Positions 43,671-53,174 are shown, counted from the first letter of the stretch. The stretch is DNA of 64,000 nt from Lacrimispora defluvii (GCA_013036995.1 JAAOXG010000003.1:92699-156698), one strand, 5' to 3'. A program made the numbers and translations. The notes: generated by a model from the sequence alone, not told the origin.

Positions 43671-45473
43671 TTAAATTGGTAAATTTTCCATTAATAACCT
43701 TAAAGAATTAAGTCTTTTTAATGCCTTGTTATCCAGTTCCACACCTACTAAATCGTTTTTGAAAACTTCTACTTTCGCAATTAATTCCTTTTCTTTTGCT
43801 GTAATCCATATAAGGTTGCTATAGTCATCACTTCCACCTTTGTTCTTTGGTAATTGTCTGCAACATCTCATGTTATCAATATCTAATTGCACACCAGTGA
43901 TATAGCTTTTTCCATTTTGTCCTGCTAATTTTGAAATTCGATTATCGTTGAATTTTATCGTTTCATTTTCATCCCGGTTCTTCAACAAGTATTTCATAAG
44001 CATTTGCAGGTTGTCATTCAGCTTATTGTGGATTAGATTTCTTCCCTCTTTTGTGTAGTTACAGATTTCTTGCTTAAAACTAAGCGTTTTCTTTAACACC
44101 ACACCGTATAAAGGAAATACGTCTATTCCTGCAATATTATAAATATTTTTAGTGTAGTTTCCATACAGCTTTAGATAAATCGCATTAGTAGGGTGTCCCC
44201 TTGTGTAATTCTTTTTCAGTCTGTTCATGGTTGGTTTAACTAAGAAATATACTCTGTGAAAATCAATGTTACACATGGTAGCCATTGAATAGTAATTATG
44301 CACTCCAAGAATTATGGAGTTTAGCTTAACTACCTCATTTTCCACAGTATGACGCTGTATTGTTATGATTTGTTTCTTAATATTTTCAGCAGCTTTTTCA
44401 ATGTTTTTATCTGTTATATGGCTTCGGACAACAAACTTTCGACCTTTTGGAACTGCCTTGAATTTGACTCCTAGAAACTCACTTGAGTTTTTCTTCAAGT
44501 AGGTTATTTTAGTCTTTTCCTCGCTTACTTCCAGTCCAAGTCTTTCCTTTAGCCACATTTTAGTTGCCATTAATACTGCTTCTGCTGTTTTGGGATTACT
44601 GCAAAATATCTTGAAGTCATCTGCATATCTAACGATATGCATTTCCTTTAACCTTGTTTTTCGTATGGCTTTGTATTTGTGGTTCGTGCCTTTGTAATTG
44701 TATCTTGTTGGTAAGTTCTCCCATTGTCCTGCAATCCACCAGTCCAGTTCATTTAGAACTACATTTGCAAGTAGTGGACTTATAATTCCGCCTTGTGGGA
44801 CACCTTTGGTTGCAATACCGATGCCTTCTATTTCTGATTTGAGTATCTTTCCTATTACACTAAGGAGACATTTATCTCTAATCCCTAATGCCCACAATTG
44901 CTTCATTAACTTTGCATGATTTACATTATCGAAGAACCCTTTTATATCAACATCTACCACATAATACATTCGCATAATATTCACAAGATACGAATACCTT
45001 GCCACTGCATGTCTCGTCGACCTATTTGGTCTGAATCCATAGCTGTGTTTATAAAATTTTGCTTCGCATATTGGTTCAAGTACCTGTTTCAAACATTGTT
45101 GGATAATTCTATCTTCCATACATGGAATACCTAGTGGTCTTTTCTTACCATTGGGTTTTGGTATTTCTACCCGTCTGACACTGTTTGGATTATAATTCCT
45201 CATTTTGGCTTGAAAGTATAAAATCATTTCTTCTTCATTCATACTTTCATAGTCCTTTATGGTTTTTCCATCAGTTCCCTTTGTATTTGAACCATTATTA
45301 TTTTTGATATTCCTATATGCTAACTTTATGTTTTCAGCACTCATAACCAGCTTTATTAAATGCGTAAAATTTGCATTATCCCTAGCATTTTCATACAGTT
45401 GGTCATAAACCACCTGCATATCATAATACTCATTGTTTCTTAGTTGTTTTCTCTTTAAAGTTTTCGTGTCCAA
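43671..45473 (-). CDS. ltrA: Group II intron reverse transcriptase/maturase
   Basis: 600 aa. Reverse-transcriptase domain with RPNRSTRHAV, PQGGIISPLLAN and the catalytic YADD in HIVRYADDF, followed by a maturase (X) domain. The C-terminal part keeps the outline of an HNH endonuclease (MRCC...KNKGGSDDYSNLIWI), but the histidines expected near HCHHK read RCCRQ, so DNA cleavage is doubtful. TTG start with GGAAGG nine bases upstream. Encoded inside intron domain IV; promotes splicing and reverse-splicing mobility. Confidence 0.95.
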   Translation of the reverse strand: MDTKTLKRKQLRNNEYYDMQVVYDQLYENARDNANFTHLIKLVMSAENIKLAYRNIKNNNGSNTKGTDGKTIKDYESMNEEEMILYFQAKMRNYNPNSVRRVEIPKPNGKKRPLGIPCMEDRIIQQCLKQVLEPICEAKFYKHSYGFRPNRSTRHAVARYSYLVNIMRMYYVVDVDIKGFFDNVNHAKLMKQLWALGIRDKCLLSVIGKILKSEIEGIGIATKGVPQGGIISPLLANVVLNELDWWIAGQWENLPTRYNYKGTNHKYKAIRKTRLKEMHIVRYADDFKIFCSNPKTAEAVLMATKMWLKERLGLEVSEEKTKITYLKKNSSEFLGVKFKAVPKGRKFVVRSHITDKNIEKAAENIKKQIITIQRHTVENEVVKLNSIILGVHNYYSMATMCNIDFHRVYFLVKPTMNRLKKNYTRGHPTNAIYLKLYGNYTKNIYNIAGIDVFPLYGVVLKKTLSFKQEICNYTKEGRNLIHNKLNDNLQMLMKYLLKNRDENETIKFNDNRISKLAGQNGKSYITGVQLDIDNMRCCRQLPKNKGGSDDYSNLIWITAKEKELIAKVEVFKNDLVGVELDNKALKRLNSLRLLMENLPI

Positions 45474-46197
45474 GTCTGCTAACCTTCCTTTCAGAATTTT
45501 AACATCTCTTAGTCGTACCCGAACCTTGAACTAATCTACCTCTTCTTTCTTTGTAACTTTCCGTCTAGTGGCTGTTGCTCCATCTCCATTACAGAAATTT
45601 CATCGCTTAGTGCCACCACTTTCACCTAGATTAAGGTAAGTTATAACGACTGTTTTTCCTTACCAAGATTTCATAGAAGATAATTTCTCCGTCTTCTAGG
45701 CTTCCCTTGTTCCATTATTGCTATCTTTACATACATATCCTTAGGTCGTGAGTATGAACCTGCAACCTTGATAGTGCCTATAACACTATATGGTATTTCA
45801 TATCGAAAATTTTTACTCTACCACAATTGCCACACCTACGTGTCCATCTACGCATTTCTACGCAGTCCAATTTTAGATTCGTACATTCCCCACTTTGTCA
45901 GCTAATTTAATAGCATACTAACCATAGATATTTTATAGACTCTAGCCCTATATCGCTCGACTACCTCTAGTTCGGTTTTCCTCAACATTAATTGTTAGGG
46001 CGAATACTGGACATCTTAACGCACTTCATACAATCAAAGTATTATCTCTTCTTTTGCATGGCGTTTCTTTGAGAAGGCGTTTCAGGGCGTTACCCCGTCA
46101 TTCCACCTATTGCAATAACAGTTATGGATTCTTTAGAATCCACGCTAGTTTTGTTTGCAATGTCTACACATTGCTTTTGTCTAGCAACAAGTCGTAC

Positions 46198-46856
46198 TTC
46201 CAAACTGGCTGTGCACAGATTCGAAAGACGGGCTGTCCGGAGATCCCACCGCTTTCCGCCTCTCAGATGACGAAGGAAAGACGTGGCGGATGGTGATGAT
46301 GCCTAAGAGCAACGGTCATGTTCATGCCAATGTCATAGAGCTGGAAAACGGACATCTGGTTGCTTTTATGCGTAACCGTGAAGCTTACCGAATTCACCGC
46401 AGTGAGTCCTTTGACTGGGGGGAGACCTGGAGTGAGCCAGCTCCCACTCCTCTTCCAAACAACAACTCCAGCATCAGTGCAGTGAAGCTGAAAAGCGGCC
46501 GTATCGCCATTGCCTACAACCCCACCTGTACACCCGATCCCCAGCCCGGCAAGGCTGCATGGCCTGGTCTTCGCTGTCCGGTTGCGGTTGCCCTGACCGA
46601 GGATGACGGTCTCACCTTCCCCATCATCCGCTATATGGAACGGGGCGAAGGCTTTATGGGAGAAGAAAACAGAACCAATAACCGGCAGTACGAATATCCC
46701 TATTTGATGCAGTCAAATGATGGGGCGCTTCATCTGGCCTATGCCTCCCACACCCGTGCAGGAGTGAAATACGTACGCTTTACCGAACAGGATGTTCTGG
46801 GACATAAGAGAGAGCGGGTTGGACTCTATAATCCAACTGCTGCCCAGAGCCATTAA
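46198..46856 (+). pseudogene. Sialidase-like protein, 3' fragment after the group II intron
   Basis: Last 219 codons of the interrupted sialidase-like gene. Two further Asp-boxes are visible, SDDEGKTW and SFDWGETW, plus NGHVHANVIELENG and MRNREAYRIHRSES (an arginine-rich active-site-like region). A restart at ATG 46290 would give 188 aa without the first blade and has no ribosome binding site. Its stop is 21 bp before the alcohol dehydrogenase gene. Confidence 0.85.
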
Positions 46857-46877
46857 TAACACAGAGAGGATTTAAAA

Positions 46878-48038
46878 ATGCTGAAAACCTATAACATTAA
46901 AATGCCCCACGCTGTATTTGGCGGAGAAAACGCCATGGAAAGCATCACCACTATCTTAAAAAGCCGAAAGGTGAAGCGGGTTGCCATGTTTACAGATAAG
47001 GGAATCGAGGAAAGCGGCCTGTTTACTCTTCCTGTGGAAGCAGTAAAAGCGGCAGGAGCCGATTACTATGTCTTAGATGAACTTCCCCCGGAGCCGGCTT
47101 ATACCGCAGTTCAAAAGCTGGTAGATCAGTTTAAAGCCAGCAAAGCGGATATGATTGTGGCCTGCGGCGGTGGCAGCGTTATGGATGCAGCCAAGCTGGC
47201 AAGCATTCTAGTTACTGACGAGTACGGTGTGAAGGAACTGTTAGACAATCCAGGCCGGGCGCAAAAATGCGTTCCCATCATTCTGATTCCCACCACTGCA
47301 GGTACCGGAGCGGAGGTTACCCCCAACGCCATTGTTGCCGTTCCGGAAAAGGAATTAAAGGTGGGAATTGTCAATGAGAATATGATTGCTGACTATGTGA
47401 TACTGGATGCCAGAATGATTAAGAACGTGCCCCGCAAGATTGCAGCAGCTACGGGGGTAGATGCCCTGGCTCACTGCATTGAATGCTTCACCAGCAACAA
47501 AGCCAATCCATTCAGCGATTTGTATGCTCTTGAGGGTCTGGATCTGATACTTAACAACATCATGGATGCATGTAAGAACCCCGAGGCAATGGAAGCAAAA
47601 AACAAGATGCAGATTGCGGCTTATTACGGCGGACTGGCTATCACTGCCTCCGGCACGACTGCCGTTCACGCATTAAGCTATCCCCTTGGCGGTAAATACC
47701 ATATCCCACACGGCGTATCCAACGCAATGCTGCTGGCTCCAGTCATGGGATTTAATGAACCGGTATGCCGCGAAAAATTTGCCGCTGCCTACGACCGGTG
47801 TGTTCACACCCATCGAAACTGCCAGACAGCGGAAGAAAAAAGTGCTTATCTGCTTGCATGGATGGAGAAAATCGTAAAAGACCTGGAAATCCCCGCCAGC
47901 TTAAAAGAGTTTGGAGTACCCGCCGAAGACTTAGACGGACTGGTAGAAGCCGGTATGCAGGTAACACGCCTTTTGTTAAACAATATGCGGGAAGTTAAAC
48001 CTGCTGATGCCAGGTCACTGTATAAGAAAATTATTTAA
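46878..48038 (+). CDS. Iron-containing (group III) alcohol dehydrogenase
   Basis: 386 aa. NAD(P)-dependent oxidoreductase. GGGSVMDAAKLAS is the nucleotide-binding turn; iron ligands are in VDALAHCIECF and PLGGKYHIPHGVSNA. It begins KTYNIKMPHAVFGGENAM. Likely converts an aldehyde/alcohol or hydroxy-acid intermediate of the operon; the true substrate is unknown. AGAGAGG precedes the ATG. Confidence 0.92.
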   Translation: MLKTYNIKMPHAVFGGENAMESITTILKSRKVKRVAMFTDKGIEESGLFTLPVEAVKAAGADYYVLDELPPEPAYTAVQKLVDQFKASKADMIVACGGGSVMDAAKLASILVTDEYGVKELLDNPGRAQKCVPIILIPTTAGTGAEVTPNAIVAVPEKELKVGIVNENMIADYVILDARMIKNVPRKIAAATGVDALAHCIECFTSNKANPFSDLYALEGLDLILNNIMDACKNPEAMEAKNKMQIAAYYGGLAITASGTTAVHALSYPLGGKYHIPHGVSNAMLLAPVMGFNEPVCREKFAAAYDRCVHTHRNCQTAEEKSAYLLAWMEKIVKDLEIPASLKEFGVPAEDLDGLVEAGMQVTRLLLNNMREVKPADARSLYKKII

Positions 48039-48056
48039 TCAGAGGAGATTATTATC

Positions 48057-48965
48057 ATGAAGAACGTCGAATTAAAAGGCATTATCCCACCAATTTTAAC
48101 CCCTATGAATGCCGATGAATCCCTTAATCTGGAGGAGCTGCGTAACCAGATTGAGCGAATGCTGGAGGGCGGTGTACACGGTATATTCCCATTTGGAACC
48201 AACGGAGAAGGTTATATCTTAAGCGAAAAAGAAAAAATTGAAGTGCTTGAGGCTGCCATCGATCAGGTAAAGCATCGTGTTCCGGTATATGCAGGTACAG
48301 GCTGCATTTCCACGTCTGATACCATTCGTGTCAGCCGGAAAGCCCAGGAACTGGGCGCTGATGTGCTGTCCATTATCACACCCAGCTTTGCTCTTGCTTC
48401 CCAAAAAGAGCTTTACGATCATTACGTGGAAATTGCGAAACATGTAGACATTCCTATCGTGCTGTACAACATCCCGGCACGTACAGGCAATAAACTGCTT
48501 CCTGAGACCGTTGCAAAGCTGGCAAAAGATGTAGACCTTATTATGGGTGCCAAAGATTCCAGCGGTGACTGGGATAACTTACTCGCATACATCAATCTTA
48601 CAAAAGATTTAGACAAAGATTTCCGTGTATTATCCGGAAACGATTCCCTTATCCTTCCCTGCCTTGAAGCAGGCGGTGCAGGCGGTATTGCCGGATGTGC
48701 CAACGTATATCCACATGTTCTTGCATCTATTTTTGAACTGTTTCAGGCTGGCAAACTGGAGGAGGCCAAGGCTGCTCAGGACTCCATTGCCTCATTCCGT
48801 GCTGTGTTCAAATATGGAAACCCCAACACTGTTGTTAAAAAGGCTGTTTCTCTGCTTGGATATCCGGTCGGCGACTGCCGCCGTCCATTTAACTATCTAT
48901 GCGAGGAAGGGATTGACGCACTAAAACAGGTTTTAAAGGAAAATACCGACAGAGGGATGTGCTGA
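48057..48965 (+). CDS. DapA/N-acetylneuraminate-lyase superfamily aldolase
   Basis: 302-aa class I aldolase. Schiff-base lysine in IMGAKDSSGD, tyrosine in VLYNIPARTG, and the carboxylate-binding GTNGEGY in place of the usual GTTGE. The surrounding operon has no lysine-pathway genes, so a catabolic 2-keto-3-deoxy acid or N-acetylneuraminate-like substrate is more likely than dihydrodipicolinate synthesis. Only 18 bp after the alcohol dehydrogenase gene. Confidence 0.88.
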   Translation: MKNVELKGIIPPILTPMNADESLNLEELRNQIERMLEGGVHGIFPFGTNGEGYILSEKEKIEVLEAAIDQVKHRVPVYAGTGCISTSDTIRVSRKAQELGADVLSIITPSFALASQKELYDHYVEIAKHVDIPIVLYNIPARTGNKLLPETVAKLAKDVDLIMGAKDSSGDWDNLLAYINLTKDLDKDFRVLSGNDSLILPCLEAGGAGGIAGCANVYPHVLASIFELFQAGKLEEAKAAQDSIASFRAVFKYGNPNTVVKKAVSLLGYPVGDCRRPFNYLCEEGIDALKQVLKENTDRGMC

Positions 48966-48966
48966 T

Positions 48967-50061
48967 ATGAATAATCAAATGAGACCTATTATTGGAATTT
49001 CCATGGGTGATCCCTTTGGAAATGGCCCGGAGATTACGGTTCGGGCATTGGCAGATGAAAAACTCTATGAGCGCTGTAAGCCTTTGATAGTAGGGGATGA
49101 AACTTCCATAAGTTACGCTTTAAAGGTGGCTGAAAAAGTTCATGGCATCCATTTGAAACTGAATGTTATCTCTTCTCCCGCTGAAGGCAGATACACCTAT
49201 GGTACCATTGATCTGATGGATCTGAAACTGATTCCTGCCGATGCAATTCCGGATACCTCAGGTCTGAGTGTGCCAAAACCCTTTGGCACAGGTGCCTGTG
49301 CACTGGGTGGTGAGGCAGCCTTCCAGTATGTAGTAAAAGTGATTCAGCTGGCTATGGAGGGTCAGATTGACGCTACCGTTACCAACGCCCTGAGTAAAGA
49401 AGCCATAAACATGGCTGGTCATCACTATTCCGGTCATACCGAGATTTATGCTGATTATACGGATACACCAAAGTACACCATGATGCTGGCTCACGGCGGC
49501 CTGCGGGTAGTCCATGTTTCCACTCACGTGTCGTTGCGGGAAGCCTGTGATCGTGTTAAAAAGGACCGCGTTCTGGATTGCATTCGCATTGCTAACGAAG
49601 GCTGCAAGGCCCTGGGAATCAAAGAACCTAAAATCGGAGTAGCAGGGTTAAATCCCCACTGTGGTGAGAATGGCATGTTTGGATGGGAGGAAGTCGAAGA
49701 AATTCAGCCTGCCATTGATGCAGCAATCGCTGAGGGAATTATTATCCCGGAAAAGAAGCCCACCCCTCCCGATACCATATTTTCCAAAGCACTGGGAGGC
49801 TGGTATGATATTGTTGTTGCCATGTACCATGATCAGGGTCATATTCCCCTAAAGGTTAAAGGGTTTGTTTATAACCGTGAAGAAAAGCACTGGGAAGCGG
49901 TTGAAGGTGTTAACGTAACTCTCGGACTGCCAATTATACGTGCCAGCGTAGACCATGGCACAGGCATCGATCTTGCAGGCAGCGGCCGCTCCAGTGAGCT
50001 GAGTCTGGTCAATGCAATTGATTACGCCATCCTTATGGTTCATGCCAGAAAAGAATCCTGA
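48967..50061 (+). CDS. PdxA2-type 4-phospho-tetronate dehydrogenase
   Basis: 364 aa, PdxA family. Metal ligands and substrate motifs: GHTEIYAD, VHVSTHVSLREA, AMYHDQGHIPLK and DHGTGIDLAGSG. Given the DUF1537 kinase in the same operon, it is probably the PdxA2 form that oxidatively decarboxylates 4-phospho-threonate to dihydroxyacetone phosphate, not the vitamin B6 enzyme. It starts one base after the aldolase stop, translationally coupled. Confidence 0.88.
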   Translation: MNNQMRPIIGISMGDPFGNGPEITVRALADEKLYERCKPLIVGDETSISYALKVAEKVHGIHLKLNVISSPAEGRYTYGTIDLMDLKLIPADAIPDTSGLSVPKPFGTGACALGGEAAFQYVVKVIQLAMEGQIDATVTNALSKEAINMAGHHYSGHTEIYADYTDTPKYTMMLAHGGLRVVHVSTHVSLREACDRVKKDRVLDCIRIANEGCKALGIKEPKIGVAGLNPHCGENGMFGWEEVEEIQPAIDAAIAEGIIIPEKKPTPPDTIFSKALGGWYDIVVAMYHDQGHIPLKVKGFVYNREEKHWEAVEGVNVTLGLPIIRASVDHGTGIDLAGSGRSSELSLVNAIDYAILMVHARKES

Positions 50062-50124
50062 AAATAATAAATAGTACCCTACTGCCAATTAATATAGCTT
50101 TATAAAAGAGAGGAGTCCAAACAA

Positions 50125-51405
50125 ATGACTATCCCAATGATTATTGCTCTTGCTATTACTATTCTCATGATTGTTTTAATCATGACAGACAAACTTCCAT
50201 TCGGTGCACCTCCCATACTCGCCTGTCTTCTCATGGTTCTTTTTGGCATAACCGATATCAAGACTGCTTTCGGCGGCTTTTCTAACGCTACCATTATTAT
50301 GCTTGCATCTTTTATGGCAATCGTGGCCGCACTTCAAAAAACAAGCCTGATTGGTGCTTTCAGAAAAACAATTATGAATATGGCAAACAAAGGCGGATAC
50401 AAAGCATATATCATGTTATTTATTATCGTCATGCTGGCCAGCAGTATCTTTGGAACAGGTTCCACTGCATTCTATGTACTTACTTTAGGTATTTTATCTA
50501 CAATACAGTATTCTGACAAGCTACCACGCGGCAAGGTGATTGCTGCAGCTGGTTTTGCAGCGAACCACCCGCTGATACCGGTTAATGTTACATTACAATA
50601 TGGTATTGTTATCGCTGTATTGGCGGCTGCCAAATCCGGTATTACCAGCGTCTCCTTAGCAAAATTCTCTATTGTAAATCTGATACTTTCCCTGGCTTAT
50701 GTGGCATGGGCTTTAATTGGTTATAAAATACTGCCCGGCAAAAATGTGGAAGATACAGAAACCGGCACAGATAAATCCAAAGATACCGTTTACAATTTAC
50801 CAAAATGGAAAGAAAATGCAACCTATGCGGCCTTTATCGCAGCTGTTATTGGTATGATTCTTCAAAGTAAAGTAGGCGATGCCGGATATATGATTCCAGG
50901 TTTATCTGCAGGTCTGGTTTTAGTGATCGGTGTTCTGAATTTTGATGAAATTCGTAATAACATTGGGGCTCCAATTATTTTAATGTCAGCTGGCGTTATT
51001 GGTGTTGCTGATGCTCTTGGCAGTACAGGATTAACTGCTTTAGTTGGAGAAACTGTAGCTAATATGCTTGGAACAAATATCAATCCTTTCGTTCTGATTT
51101 TTGTATTCTGTATGTTAACAAGCGTGCTTGCAACCCTTACCGGATCCACAATCGGTACTGTGTATGTATTTGCTCCTATGGCGATTGCTACCTGTATGAG
51201 TCTTGGACTGAACCCGACAGCTGCAGCCGCAGCAATTGTTGTTTCAGGCTGGAATGGCCATTTCTTACCAATTGACGGTATGCCTGCTATGGTAATGGGT
51301 ATTGGTAAATATAAACTGACAGAGTTTTGGAAATACACGATTCCGATGTATTTTATCCGACTGCTTGCTTTAACTGCCGGTGCTTTGCTATTGTTCCCAA
51401 TGTGA
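50125..51405 (+). CDS. SLC13/ion-transporter-superfamily permease
   Basis: 426 aa with about eleven hydrophobic segments. Begins PMIIALAITILMIVLIMTDKLPFGAPPILACLL (family-like first two helices) with FGGFSNATIIMLASFM; late motif VVSGWNGHFLPIDGMPAMV is in the position of the second substrate loop. Probably imports the acid sugar used by this operon with Na+ or H+. AGAGGAG precedes the ATG. Confidence 0.82.
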   Translation: MTIPMIIALAITILMIVLIMTDKLPFGAPPILACLLMVLFGITDIKTAFGGFSNATIIMLASFMAIVAALQKTSLIGAFRKTIMNMANKGGYKAYIMLFIIVMLASSIFGTGSTAFYVLTLGILSTIQYSDKLPRGKVIAAAGFAANHPLIPVNVTLQYGIVIAVLAAAKSGITSVSLAKFSIVNLILSLAYVAWALIGYKILPGKNVEDTETGTDKSKDTVYNLPKWKENATYAAFIAAVIGMILQSKVGDAGYMIPGLSAGLVLVIGVLNFDEIRNNIGAPIILMSAGVIGVADALGSTGLTALVGETVANMLGTNINPFVLIFVFCMLTSVLATLTGSTIGTVYVFAPMAIATCMSLGLNPTAAAAAIVVSGWNGHFLPIDGMPAMVMGIGKYKLTEFWKYTIPMYFIRLLALTAGALLLFPM

Positions 51406-51440
51406 GATACTAATTATTTAAATGAGAAAGAGGTATGGTT

Positions 51441-51788
51441 ATGAATAATAAATATGAACTGGAGCATATTGGCATAAACACTCCAAATGCGGAAGAAGCA
51501 GAAAAACTGGCACAGCTTCTGAGTATGATGTTTAACCTGGAGCCTCGTCACGGGCAAAAGTCTGAGTTTGGAGGTCCTTATTTTGAATGCATGAAAGCTC
51601 CTTTCCTGGGTTCAAACGGTCACATTGCCATGCGTACACCGGATTTAACCTCCGCCGTTTTAGAATTGAAAGAGAAAGGCTTTTCCTTTAACATGGATAC
51701 TGCGGCATATTTTGAAGATGGAGCACTGAAAAATGTCTATTTAGACGGTGAGTTTGGAGGCTTTGCCATTCACATTATGCAAAAATAA
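51441..51788 (+). CDS. VOC-superfamily (glyoxalase-like) small protein
   Basis: 115 aa. Starts NNKYELEHIGINTPNAEEAEKLAQLL and ends GEFGGFAIHIMQK, the beta-alpha-beta-beta-beta layout of a VOC protein. Such domains occur beside or fused to KDPG-aldolase proteins in Clostridia. I use the ATG at 51441, 7 nt after AGAGG, rather than 51435. Last gene of the acid-sugar operon; possible isomerase or metal-binding helper, not proven. Confidence 0.75.
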   Translation: MNNKYELEHIGINTPNAEEAEKLAQLLSMMFNLEPRHGQKSEFGGPYFECMKAPFLGSNGHIAMRTPDLTSAVLELKEKGFSFNMDTAAYFEDGALKNVYLDGEFGGFAIHIMQK

Positions 51789-51792
51789 CGGC

Positions 51793-51845
51793 AAAAACAG
51801 CTGATCCATTGGCGAATCAACATCGCATCCGGATCAGCTGTTTTC
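51793..51845. terminator. Bidirectional terminator between the VOC and aminomutase genes
   Basis: Stem AAAACAGCTGATCC / GGATCAGCTGTTTT (51794-51807 and 51831-51844), perfect 14 bp with a 23-nt loop; A- and T-runs on both sides let it serve both convergent transcripts. Confidence 0.88.
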
Positions 51846-51851
51846 TATTGA

Positions 51852-53108
51852 TCAGAGAAGCTCATGAATGTCTTTTGTTTCATGATCCTCATATTTGACT
51901 ACGTTGCCTTCCCAGGTTCTGAATTTTACATAACCCGGACCTCTTGAAATAATATAATTGGGGAATATGGGAGTTTTGCCCTGTCCCTTCGGCGCATTGA
52001 CAATAAATGTGGGAATTGCCATACCAGAGGTGTATCCTCTTAAATATTCCATAATCTCAATGCCATCTTCAATGGATGTATTGAAATGGGTGGTTCCCTG
52101 AACGTGCTTTGCATGAAAAATATAATAAGGACGTACCCTGCACTTTAACAATTCATGATTGAGAACACGCATTACAAATTTGTCATTGTTAATACCATTT
52201 AACAAAACTGCCTGATTTCCCAGAACGATTCCTGCATCCGCAAGCCTTTCACAGGCTGCTTTTGATTCTTCAGTAATCTCCATGGGGTGATTAAAATGAG
52301 TGTTTAAATAGATGGGGTGGTATTTCTTCAACATATCGCAAAGCTCTTTGGTGATTCTCTGTGGCATGGTTACAGGAATTCTGCTGCCAAGCCTTATGTA
52401 GTCCACATGAGGAATCTCCTTTAACTGGCTGATAATCCATTCCAGCTGCTGATCTGACAGTGTCAGAGCATCTCCCCCTGTGATAAGAACATCCCTGATT
52501 TCTTCATTCTCTCTGATGTAATGAATGGATTCTGCAATCTTGTCACGGGAATTGTGGACATCCTGTTCCCCAATGTTGCGCCGTCTCTGGCAATGCCTGC
52601 AGTACATGGCACATTCATTGGTCACATTGATAATCAGACGGTCCGGATACCGTCTGGTAATGCATCCGGCTGGATTGGTATACTCTTCTGCCATAGGATC
52701 TAAATCCGTACAGCTGTCTTCCAGCTCCTTATAGTTTGGGACACTCATCAGACGTATGGGATCAAAGCTGTCGTCAGGATCTGCAAGACTTAAGTAATAC
52801 GGGGAAACTGCCCACCGAAACTTTTCCCCCACTTTCCGGATCAGCTGCTTTTCTTTTTCGCTGACAGAAAGAATCCGGCTTAGGCTCTCCACATCTGTAA
52901 TTCTGTTTTTCAATTGCCATCTGTAATCATTCCAGTCCTCTTCCGTTGCCGAATAAATATGAAGTATTCTGTTTTTCCGTTCCTTCAGTACATCTTCTTT
53001 GCTGATACCAGTGGAAATTGATTTCCTTGCTTCAAGAAAATCTTCAATCCTCCCCTTCAGTTCTTCTGCCCGCTGTAGTGATATTTGACGTTTTTTTTCT
53101 TTTTCCAT
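51852..53108 (-). CDS. eam: Glutamate 2,3-aminomutase (radical SAM, KamA family)
   Basis: 418 aa. Radical-SAM cysteines at 166, 170 and 173 (CAMYCRHC) and PLP lysine near 378 (NAPKGQGKT). In lysine 2,3-aminomutase two aspartates bind the lysine side chain; here those positions are Lys334 (FHAKH) and Asn371 (FIVNAP), the substitutions described for glutamate 2,3-aminomutase. So beta-glutamate formation, an osmolyte route, is the better call than lysine degradation. It has its own promoter at 53145-53174, and the hyp operon ends just upstream. Confidence 0.87.
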   Translation of the reverse strand: MEKEKKRQISLQRAEELKGRIEDFLEARKSISTGISKEDVLKERKNRILHIYSATEEDWNDYRWQLKNRITDVESLSRILSVSEKEKQLIRKVGEKFRWAVSPYYLSLADPDDSFDPIRLMSVPNYKELEDSCTDLDPMAEEYTNPAGCITRRYPDRLIINVTNECAMYCRHCQRRRNIGEQDVHNSRDKIAESIHYIRENEEIRDVLITGGDALTLSDQQLEWIISQLKEIPHVDYIRLGSRIPVTMPQRITKELCDMLKKYHPIYLNTHFNHPMEITEESKAACERLADAGIVLGNQAVLLNGINNDKFVMRVLNHELLKCRVRPYYIFHAKHVQGTTHFNTSIEDGIEIMEYLRGYTSGMAIPTFIVNAPKGQGKTPIFPNYIISRGPGYVKFRTWEGNVVKYEDHETKDIHELL

Positions 53109-53135
53109 ATATTATTCTCCTTTTGCTCCAAAAGA

Positions 53136-53174
53136 AACAACTTCATTATAACAAATAAGTTGTTACTACGTCAA
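53136..53174 (-). promoter_or_regulatory. Aminomutase promoter with palindromic operator
   Basis: Minus-strand TTGACG (53169-53174), 18-nt spacer, TATAAT (53145-53150). AACAACTT (53136-53143) and AAGTTGTT (53157-53164) form an inverted repeat spanning the -10 box, a likely repressor site. Confidence 0.7.

Larger units (their letters stand above)
43566..46197 (-). mobile_element. Group II intron (chloroplast-like class), antisense insertion
   Basis: 2632 bp. On the minus strand it begins GTACGACTTGTTG, close to the GTGYG rule, carries about 720 nt of structured RNA, the maturase gene, then domain V at 43617-43649 (stem CGCCGTA / TACGGTG) and domain VI with a bulged A eight bases before the 3' end ...TCACGCAT (AY). 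Ends were fixed by asking which junction restores the host reading frame; both ends then fit intron rules. It lies opposite to the host operon, so it cannot be spliced from the operon mRNA. A+T content is higher than its surroundings. Confidence 0.9.

Noticed and set aside
48057..48965. Biosynthetic dihydrodipicolinate synthase (dapA)
   Set aside because: Superfamily residues are present, but GTNGE and the catabolic operon context make a lysine-pathway role unlikely.
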